Part shown: piece after piece, positions 56,213 through 64,000 of the stretch
How the letters are laid out: the number at the start of each line of letters is the position of its first letter
How positions within the stretch are numbered: the first letter of the stretch is position 1
NCBI GenBank assembly: GCA_963971575.1
Contig: OZ020618.1
Location: 34,388,731-34,452,730 of the forward strand
Direction of reading: 5' to 3'
Origin: Liopterus haemorrhoidalis
Taxonomy: Eukaryota; Arthropoda; Insecta; Coleoptera; Dytiscidae
DNA: 64,000 nt
Notes under the pieces: generated by a model
Told to the model about the DNA's origin: nothing
Seen by the model: only the letters and a program-made list of their open reading frames with translations
Databases searched by the model: none
Position numbers and translations under genes: made by a program

Positions 56213-59200
56213 TTGTGTACAGAATAAAATCTAATGTTAACAGTTGATTTGTAAAACTGCAAGTAGATTCAGGCTGCCGTTGTAATCTGTATAGTACGTC
56301 TGGCCTTGATTGTATTTTGTGAATGTCTTAAATATGTTTTGTAAATTGAATGAGTAGAGCAAGTTAATGTTTGTTTATATGAAGTTGTACATTTTTTTTA
56401 AAAAAAGTATTGTTTATGATTGAGTATGTTAGTATGTATGTATATTGTATGTTTGTCTACGGACACAAAAAGGACTATGTCTGTAGTGTCCAAATAAATA
56501 AATAAATAAATAACCTATACAAATGCCGAAAAATTAATTTCAGGATTCTTTCCTAATCAACCTCTAAAGGGGTAAATCTATAATCGGGGTGAATTATACA
56601 ACCCGTCGTATTTTCTGTGTTTATTGAGTTATAACATTCCTTTTTGGTACACCGGTGTCTTTTTCAAATATATCGAAATAGTTTTGACAGTTTTTTTAAA
56701 TTTCACCTCTAAAGGGGTAAATGGGTATTTTTATTCGATAGAACTTCCCGTGGATATAGAGACATGAAATTCGGGAAGTATATTCCTTCCGTGATGTAAG
56801 CACTCACAAAGTAGAGATTTTTCGAAATTCGAGCCCAAAAGGGGTGAAATGTGATTTGAAGGATTCCTCAATATACCTTAGGACCAATGAGATATTGACT
56901 TGGTTTTTGATTCCAAAGGTTACCCAAACAAATTTTTGAAACTTTAATTCAGGATTTTGCCCTATTCAACCCCTAAAGCGGTGAATCTACATTTGGAGTG
57001 AATTATAGAAACCTTTTTATTTCCTGAGTTACAACATTCCATTTTGCTACATAATTTTCTATTTAAAATTTTTAGAAAGCGTTTTGAAAGTTTTTTAAAT
57101 TTCATCCCTAAAGGGGTAAATTGGTATTTTTTATTCGAAAGAACGTCCCTTGACATAGAGATATGAAATTCAGTAACATGTTTAGTAACGAACTGAAAAT
57201 TTTACACTAATGAGCCTTTAACGGGGTGAATCTACACATGAGGAGAGAGAGTAAGCAATGTGATCTATAGAGAACCATGACTTATAATAATTGCACGATG
57301 ATGGCAGACCGTCAATATACCGTAGCGAAGCACGGGTACTCAGCTAGTAAGTCAATAAACACAGTAAATACGAAGGGTTGGTTAATTCACTACATAGGGT
57401 TTGATTTAGACAAAATCCTGAAATAAGTTTTCGGCATTTATATGGGTAATCTTTTTAAGCAAAATCCGAGACGAAATCTTATTAGTCCTAAGAGGTATTG
57501 AGGAATTCTTGCAATCACATTTCACCCCTTTTCACTCCTTAGGGGTTGAATGTCGAAAAATCTCGTCAATGGGTGCTTACCTCATGGAGGGAATATACTT
57601 TGCGAATATTATGTATCTATGTCCAAGGGATGTTTTATCAAATTAAAAATTCCCAATTACCCCTTTAGGGGTGAAATTTTGAAAAACTGTCTAAATCATT
57701 TCGAGATATTTTAAAAAGACATCTATATGCCAAATAGGAATTTTATAACTCAACCAACACAGAAAATACGGCGGGTTCTATAATTGTCCCTGATTGTACA
57801 TTCACCCTTTTAGGGGATGATTAGGACAAAATCTTGAAATATGTTTTTTAACATTTATAAGGATAATCTTTATAAGCAAAAACCAAGGCGATATATTATT
57901 GACCTAAAAGAAATTGAGGAATTCGTGTAAACACATTTCACCCCTTGTCACCCCTGAGAGGTCGAATTTCGAAAAATGGTTTCTTTGGGGGTTTTTAAGT
58001 CATAAAAGGGATATACTCCCCGAATTTTATGTTTCTTTGTCAAGATGAAATTCTATTGAATAAAAAATACCAATTTAGCCCTTTAGGGGTGAAATTTAAA
58101 AAAACTGTCAAAACACTTTCTAAATATTTTAAAAAGACACCTATATGCCAAAAAGGAATGTTATAACACACTAAACACAGAAGATGCGAAGGGTTCTATA
58201 ATTGTCCCTGATTGTAGATTCACCCTTTTAGGGGATGATTAGGACAAAATCTTGAAATAAGTTTTTTAACATTTTAATGGATAATGTTTTTAAGCAAAAA
58301 CCAAGGCGATATATTATTGACCTAAAAGAAATTGAGAAATCCGTGTAAACACATTTCACCCCTTTTCACCCCTGAGAGGTCGAATTTCGAAAAATGATTT
58401 CTTAGGGGGTTCTTAAGTCATAAAAGGGATATACTCCCCGAATTTTATGTTTTTTTGTCAAGACGAAATTCTATTGAATAAAAAATACCAATTTAGCCCT
58501 TTAGGGGTGAAATTTAAAAAAACTGTCAAAACACTTTCTAAATATTTTAAAAAGACACCTATACGCCAAAAAGGAATGTTATAACACAATAAACACAGAA
58601 GATGCGAAGGGTTCTATAATTCACCCTGATTGTTGATTCACCCCTTTAGGGGTCGATTAGCACAAAATCCTGAAATAAGTTTTTTAATATTTACATGAGT
58701 AATCTTTGTAAGTAAAAACCAAGTCGATATCTTATTGGACGTAAGAGATATTAAGGAAACCGTGAAGTCACATTTTACCCCTTTTAACCCCCTTTTCACC
58801 CACTTAGAGGATGAGTTTCGAAAAATCCGTTCTTAGTGGGTGCTTACGTCATGGAGGGAATATACTCGCCGAATTTCATGATTGTAGGTTCAGTGGTTTG
58901 GGCTGGGCGTTGATTATGAATAGGTAGCTTAGTTACGATTTTATATATATAGATAAGTTTTTAATTGTAGTATTTTTATAAATTTGTAACTTTGATATCT
59001 CCGTTATTAAAAAAAACATGTTTTTTTTTTTATAAAGACAAAAAAATCGTTGTGCCAATGGCCTAACAATATACAGGTATTCCATTTAAAAAAATGTTTA
59101 TTTTCAAAATATCTGGTCAACGAAACATCTAAAAATATTTTTGAGTCCATCATCATAATTCCTATGTAAAATACACGAACTTTGTCCATTTAACCGAATC

Positions 59201-59256
59201 TCTATCTATAATATTAAGAAAGATAGCAATGGTGAGCCACTTGTCTGGGATACCTG

Positions 59257-59710
59257 TATATGTAACATTATAACACATGACACCTGATGAATCAGCAGCT
59301 CCAGATTTCGTATAAAAAATAATATTTAATATAACATAAAAATTAGTCAAGATTGTATATTTACCACGTTATAACTGTAATTTTAATATGATGAATAAAG
59401 TTATGTATTTTTTTTAGTCAGTCTTGATTTACGATCATAAAAATCAGAAAATAGGAGAAACAACAACAAAACAACTACAAGAAAATTAGAATACGATATA
59501 CAGCAACTTTAACAGTATTAAAGACGATATGAAGGTATTGAAACTAGAAAAGAAAACAAAGACAAAAACAATACGAATAAGACTACGCAAAGGGCACTCC
59601 AATTAAAAACTTAATGTGAATTATGAATTATCACACATTTCAAGGTTCATAGATATAAGGTGTCCAGTGGTAGGATTACGAGTAATAGTCTATAGTTGAA
59701 AAAAAAGTAG
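59257..59710. other. Intron, nothing recognised
   Basis: AT-rich flank of the mariner nest. A Lys/Thr-rich open stretch at 59420-59610 has no recognisable motif. Confidence 0.35.
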
Positions 59711-60468
59711 TGCTGGGTACCGAAACCGGTTTTTCGGGTACCCGGTTCCGGTTTTCGGGTAAAACTGGGATTCTAATTTTCGCGTTACCCGGATACCCGG
59801 CTCCGGTTATCCGGTTCCGATTACCTGGTTCCAAATACCTTGTTCTAATGCCTGGTTCCGGATACCCGGTTCCGATTACCCGGTTTCAAATACCCGGTTT
59901 CGAATGCCCGGTTCCGAATACCCGATTTTGGATACCCGATTTCGGATACCCGGTTTCGAATACCTGGTTCCAGATACGCGATTCCGAGTTCCTAGATTAG
60001 ATACCCGGTTCTAGGGTCGGGAAAACACCAGAGGAATTCGAATGAATACAAATTACCGATGTTGATGTAAGTGAACTGTAAACATTAATATATTGAAATT
60101 AGTGCTGGGAACCGAAACCATAAAATAAAGTCAGACAGAAAATAGTGCGAACTTCCTAAATTCCTAACCATAGCCATAGGCGAGATAATTTTAGTGCTAG
60201 GAACCGAAACCGGTTTTTCTGGTACCCGATTCCGGTTTTCGGGTAAAACCGGGTTTGTAATTTTCGTGTTACTCGGATACCCGGTTCCGATTACCCGGTT
60301 CAGGATACCCGGTTCCGATTACCCGGTTCCGGATACCCGGTTCCGATTACCCGGTTCCGGATACCCGGTCCCGAATACTTGGTTGCGAAACCGGATACCC
60401 GGGTGAACCCGAAACCGTTTTTTTTTACCGGTTCCGGTTCCGTCAAAATCAATTTCTGACAGCGCTAC
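59711..60468. repeat. Minisatellite of GGTTCCGATTACCC units within a TIR-like repeat
   Basis: Two blocks (about 59720-60015 and 60205-60430) of 13-14-bp units such as CCGGTTCCGGATACCCGGTT, each introduced by AGTGCTGGGTACCGAAACCGG-like sequence (59711, 60192; a third partial at 60103). TAGTGCTGGG at the left and GACAGCGCTA at the right end could be inverted termini. Open frames here are by-products of the repeat. Confidence 0.75.
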
Positions 60469-60532
60469 AAAAAAGCAATCTCTCAATCATTCCTTAGCAA
60501 CCGCCAGTAGAATCGCTTTATTGGCTGTAATA

Positions 60533-60612
60533 CAATACGAGGGCTACCTTTTAAGTTTTTACAAAAACTAAGAACATTTGAACTGTTTTATTGCTTTTCA
60601 AAATATTCCCTA
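60533..60612. repeat. mariner end fragment
   Basis: TACGAGGGCTACCTTTTAAGT followed by ACTGTTTTATTGCTTTTCAAAA matches the inverted right end of the mariner at 23714-25420. No other part of that element follows. Confidence 0.7.
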
Positions 60613-60747
60613 CCCAGGAATGTTTTCCTCATAAGTTGGTTAAATGGTAATTGGCTGTTTTACATTATATTTTTCATTACATTCTTAATATTCTGACGTC
60701 ATTCAAACTCCTAAAACTTCTTTCTGTAGCGTTAGCGTCAGAGAGAT

Positions 60748-61119
60748 CCCAGCAAACATTCAACTAACGGCCGAATGCTGGCAAACTGCTTTTATGCTGG
60801 TAAATTACTGGCACCAAAAGTAAGTGCAACGCCAGTATTAATAATGTACTTCACATTTGTATTTCGCATTCCGCCTATACGAAGTACTTTACCAGCATTT
60901 TATAAGCACTTTTCTTCACTCATACTTTTTACTTAAAACCATCAGAAATAAATCTTGCAACTAATGCGGTTATTTTGCACTTTACCGTTGCTGGGCCAGC
61001 AACTGATACATCAATGGGCCAGTAACGGCCCCGGGGACACCGGGGTACTGGCCCATTACTTTCAATTCCGGGGAGTATGTGCTTTACCAGTACTGGCCCG
61101 TATAAAAATGTTTGCTGGG
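60748..61119. mobile_element. Foldback element with CCCAGCAAACATT ends
   Basis: CCCAGCAAACATT at 60748 is perfectly inverted at the right end (AATGTTTGCTGGG to 61119). Repeated GCTGGTAAA, TTACCAGCA and TGGGCCAG words lie inside, together with a strong hairpin at 61013-61057. Confidence 0.7.
61013..61057. repeat. GC-rich 45-base hairpin
   Basis: AATGGGCCAGTA pairs with TACTGGCCCATT (12 bp, perfect), with CCCCGG/CCGGGG able to extend the fold inside. It lies in the middle of the foldback element at 60748-61119. Confidence 0.75.
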
Positions 61120-61220
61120 AAACATTCATCACCATCTATCTGTCTTTCGTTATTTCTCATTACCAAGATAACAATTTGATGTGACATATAAATATTTGGT
61201 TATAATAACTAATTTATAAA

Positions 61221-62212
61221 TATCGTTTCTCAACCAGGGAGCCGCGAAGTCATACAAGATCGAAACATGAAAATATAATAGAAATGCGCTTGCAAAATAT
61301 AAATTTTATCCATATTTTTAAATATCTTACATTTATATTCATAAAAATATACCTTTCATAACATAAATAAAATAAATATTTATTATTATATCTAATTTGC
61401 TTAATTTGACAACTAATTTAACCTACAGGCTATTCCAAACGTTTAAGCGGAATTAAATAGAATTTTAATTATCTTAAGTTGTCGCTAGCTACCTTCTTAA
61501 TGTGTAAAGTGGGCTTTTGCGAAACAAAATGATCAAAAGCTTCATTCAATCTATAAAAATTATTATATTTGAAAATGTAGTTCCACTTAAACCAAAGAAA
61601 CAGACTACAAGTAAAAAAGTGTATGTGTCGGTTGATGTGTTTCTATGACAATGGTTCGCGTTGGAGGTATTTCAAGTACTTTCAAGTTTTTCTTTCATTT
61701 AGGTACGACTTGAAAGTACATATTTTTTATTATAATTTTTATTATTATGCTCCGAGCTTCAGATAACTCAAAAGTAAGGATGCGAAACTGTTAAAATAAA
61801 AATGAACGGAATTTTGAACAATTGTAAATAAAATTACTTCACTTTCAAGTCGTTATAGGGAATATAATATTCATATAAAAATATCACATTTTTGTAAATG
61901 TTTCAATAAAAATTTTTTCATTTCGAAAGCTCTATACAAAGATACCCAATATGACATACATTCCCAATTAAAAATTCGAAATTGTCTTTGCTATCCGGTT
62001 CTTCCGGTTTATTTCGGAAAATTTCAATACTACCATTAATTTTTTGAATAAATTTTGGTTATCAAATTTTTTCCCAACTTGCTCACAATTCGCTTTTTTG
62101 AGAAAAATCGTGTTCCCTTTATCTTGATACACCATAAATATGCAGGGGGGGGGCGCAGACAATATTTACATAATTTCGGGGGTCCCGTGCCAGAAAAGGT
62201 TGAGAAACACTG
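61221..62212. mobile_element. hAT MITE, relative of the one at 36545
   Basis: Ends TCGTTTCTCAACCAGG and GGTTGAGAAACACTG. The interior shares AGTCATACAAGATCGAAACA and GATCAAAAGCTTCATT phrases with 36545-37652. It lacks the long TA run. The left terminus has drifted and no clean 8-bp flank pair was found. Confidence 0.75.
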
Positions 62213-62499
62213 TATTAGACCACATGCTAAAATTTGCAATCATTAAAAAAATAAATTAAACTTAACTATTTTATTGCAGTATTTTAAATTAAACATGTAT
62301 AATAATGTTATAGTTGTTAATAGTATTTATAGTATTAGTTGACGTTATGTAAAACAAACGTAAACACAAACGACATATGTCAATATCTATAACCTGCTGC
62401 GAGTTTTTTTTTTTTTTTTTAATAACCAGCCTTATTTAATCATATGCCATTGTAGTTTTTATTTTCTAGACCAGAACACAATCAGGATTATAAAAGATG
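62213..62499. other. Intron, nothing recognised
   Basis: AT-rich, with a T-run at 62407-62420. No gene seen. Confidence 0.35.
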
Positions 62500-63395
62500 G
62501 CAGAAAAAGTAAAATAGTACAGTATAAAAATAATGTTAAATCGTCTGAAAAAGTACCAATATGTCAAACAAAATAGGACTGGAGATATATTCAAAAGTTG
62601 TGTTGAATGTCGGATAGTATTGGAAGATTGAAGGAAGTATTGTATTTCACATTATACTTTTTACGTCAATATTACGCAAAAAATCCATAGTGCTTAAGAG
62701 AAAAGTACAATGTTGTACAGACGTTACAGAACACTGCTTGGAAATTTAATTGCAATGAACAAATTTACTAGCGAACAACATACGATGTGTGTAAGAAACT
62801 TTAAGGAGTTCTCTCATAACAGTTCGTCGCCTGCTCACTATCGTGTTCACTACAATCTACACAAAATTAATCAATCATCAGCAAATTAATTATATCGTAG
62901 GTCAATAAATTTGAAACAGAAAGTTTTATTTAAAACCTACGGGTCGACAGAACAGCAAGAAATGTCGAAAACATTAAGCGAGCTCGTTGGGAAAGGCAGT
63001 AATCCAGACAGCATGGACTGCTAACTTAAAGTTAACATAAGCAACAGTATGTACACCAGAACTTAAATTTTTTGTTGTATTCAATAAGAACGCGTAGTAC
63101 CAGCAAGATGGGGCCACAATGCATACTGCAAATCTTTTAATGGAGGTCAGACCATGTTCTCTAGAAAAGTAATTTCTAATTGGGGAGGGTCATTAATTGG
63201 TCACCCATAAGTTCATATTTAACACCTATGGATTTCTTCGTATGGAGTTATCACAAGTCGAAAGTCTAAGAGCAAATATTTGCGAAGAAATCCGGAGTAT
63301 TGGACCAGCACTATGTAGGCGAGTTATGAAAAATTTCCAGTCCCACTTAAGGCAATACAGCGGCGTAAAGGGAGTCATCTTGAGCATATAATTTT
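62500..63395 (+). pseudogene. Decayed mariner/Tc1-type transposase
   Basis: Near 63096-63150 the frame reads YQQDGATMHTANLLMEV, the second catalytic block (Q-D-G-A-x-x-H). After several stops, SLRANICEEIRSIGPALCRR then VMKNFQSHLRQY matches the C-terminal helix region of such transposases. The N-terminal half is only vaguely recognisable, with many stops. It resembles the 48.6-kb fragment more than the mariners at 23.7 and 26.2 kb. Confidence 0.6.
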
Positions 63396-63904
63396 TCCCA
63401 AGTAACTTACTCTACTTTGCACGTAAAATTTACAGTAAATATATAAGTTAGTTTTGTTTTTTTCAAAAAGGAAAACCTTCTAGGATACTCGTTTATTATA
63501 TATATGTTATAGTTTATTTTAGTACATGCAAATAGCTTAATTGCAAACGCTGGATGTCTCAGATCGTGTCAATTTAAAAAATAATTTTTGACCGTGAACA
63601 GAGATGTTGAACAAATAGTATAATAAGCTGGTCACCATGCTGTAATGGTTAGAGCCCTGCGCGGATACGTTTTTCTGTATTCGCATTCGATCTGCATCCG
63701 CAAAGACAGGATACGCATCCGATCCGCATCCGTAGCCTTTGTAAATATAAATACCCGCATCCGCAAAACTATCCGCAAAACTATCCGCACAATCCGCACA
63801 GGATTTGCTGTTTGTTTGGAAATATCTAACATGTTTCGCTTTATTTGGCATATCGCTGTTTAAAACACTACTGAAATTTAAAAAAAAAATCACTATAATA
63901 TTAC
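63396..63904. other. Intron with ATCCGC minisatellite 63655-63805
   Basis: AT-rich, then an array of ATCCGCATCCGC and AAACTATCCGC units bordered by AGAGCCCTGCGCGGATAC, probably a small satellite-bearing MITE. Three overlapping short frames here are repeat artefacts. It adjoins the exon at the window edge. Confidence 0.5.
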
Positions 63905-64000
63905 TGGGTCCAAAAATATGTTTTAATTCTGCATTTGTTAGAAAAGAAAGGTGCTCTTCAATTGGATCTGGGAGGTGAAGACATTCTTTTTTTCCCTGTG
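63905..64000 (-). CDS. Probable host gene exon, partial at window edge
   Basis: From the window edge the minus strand is open in the frame QGKKECLHLPDPIEEHLSF then LTNAELKHIFGP. It ends at a possible donor (CCCA then GTAATA at 63904-63899) with one base left over. That phase fits the downstream acceptor at 47995, joining to Asn-Phe-Glu. The sequence is amphipathic and non-repetitive, unlike the adjacent satellite. The donor is weak at positions -2 and +5, the upstream end is cut off, and the exon could be longer. Less certain than the other four. Confidence 0.45.

Larger units (their letters stand above)
52083..56509 (+). mobile_element. CR1/Jockey-group LINE, structurally intact
   Basis: 4.4 kb with a 5' UTR, two overlapping intact ORFs and an AAATAAATAAATAAATAA tail. 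Flanks ATAACTTATA (52073-52082) and ATAACCTATA (56510-56519) match at 9 of 10 and restore the Helitron sequence when the LINE is removed. No stop, frameshift or deletion is visible, in contrast to every other LINE in the window, so it is the youngest insertion and could be mobile. Confidence 0.88.
50198..57347 (+). mobile_element. Non-autonomous Helitron (plus), nested and itself split by a LINE
   Basis: The 5' end TCTATATATATAAAATCG follows an A at 50197. The 3' end has the GCGAAGC hairpin and CTAG at 57344-57347, followed by T. It is the same family as, and opposite in orientation to, the Helitron that contains it. Interior units with AAATTCGG.GAGTATAT recur near 50277, 50704, 51124, 51541 and 51937 (about 420-bp spacing). 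A LINE occupies 52083-56509. Confidence 0.85.
49090..58953 (-). mobile_element. Non-autonomous Helitron (minus), split by a second Helitron
   Basis: The 5' end (minus strand) is TCTATATATATAAAATCG at 58953. The 3' end is the hairpin CCGTAGCGAAGCACGGG then TACTCAGCTAG ending at 49090. Insertion is between A and T as for Helitrons. No Rep/helicase is present. The interior is made of about 420-bp units built around CACCCCTTTAGGGGTGAAAT-like palindromes. Removing 50198-57347 rejoins AAAAAGGAATGCTA with TAAGTCAATAAACACAG, exactly the sequence expected from the family's repeats. Confidence 0.85.
48117..59256. mobile_element. mariner-like element, split by a Helitron nest
   Basis: Inverted ends CAGGTGTCCCAGCCAAGTGG (48117) and CCACTTGTCTGGGATACCTG (to 59256) are flanked by TA. 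The arms match for about 300 bp (GGCTCACCATTGCTATCTTT; GGAGATATCAACGTTAC against the inverted GTAACTTTGATATCTCC). Removing 49090-58953 rejoins a roughly 1.3-kb element carrying a transposase fragment on the minus strand. Confidence 0.8.

Noticed and set aside
59710..60406. Frames of 96 and 70 codons
   Set aside because: Direct translations of the CCGGTT minisatellite.
63537..63893. 118-codon minus-strand frame and its neighbours
   Set aside because: Arises from the ATCCGC repeat; the host exon begins only at 63905.

Overview
The window looks like arthropod (most likely insect) nuclear DNA from a large, AT-rich, repeat-laden genome. There is no prokaryotic gene organisation. What is recognisable is GT-AG exons of one host gene on the minus strand, embedded in introns filled with transposable elements (TEs): Penelope-like, restriction-endonuclease-type LINE, tRNA-Lys-primed Ty3/gypsy, I-like and CR1/Jockey-like LINEs, mariner, PIF/Harbinger, hAT and Helitron. 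I cannot name the species or the host gene.

Host gene (minus strand): five short exons at 63905-64000 (cut by the window edge), 47817-47994, 17772-17818, 7653-7729 and 1-266 (cut by the window edge). They lack an ATG and were found by eye as open reading frame bounded by splice sites. All four junctions keep one frame, giving about 220 codons of an unrecognised protein: a small N-terminal helical-looking part, an acidic/serine-rich linker, a basic patch, an acidic DDDD stretch and a C-terminal coiled coil. The introns are about 15.9, 30.0, 10.0 and 7.4 kb.

Layout by intron, left to right. 267-7652: an inverted dimer of a Penelope-like element (2063-5604) with a candidate target-site duplication and hammerhead-like motifs. 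7730-17771: a hAT MITE, two tandem dead 3' fragments of an RLE-type LINE (8264-10745), an internally deleted gypsy element with 1.3-kb LTRs (11006-16396) and a TTAA-ended MITE. 17819-47816: several MITEs, two dead mariners, a PIF/Harbinger element with both transposase and Myb/MADF-type genes, a nearly full-length I-like LINE inserted in the Harbinger end and itself split by a hAT MITE, a gutted second gypsy element, and LINE relics. 47995-63904: a Russian-doll nest in which a mariner-like element contains a minus-strand Helitron, which contains a plus-strand Helitron of the same family, which contains an apparently intact two-ORF LINE (52083-56509). Satellite-like MITEs and a last transposase relic follow.

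How it works together: the host gene is the only non-mobile coding content. The TEs form a readable insertion history because target-site duplications and split arms can be matched. The intact LINE at 52 kb is structurally the youngest. No undescribed defence or metabolic system was found. The most interesting items are the split host gene, the four-level nest, the interleaved Harbinger ends, the gypsy LTR that appears to contain a second primer-binding site, and the hammerhead-like motif in the Penelope element.
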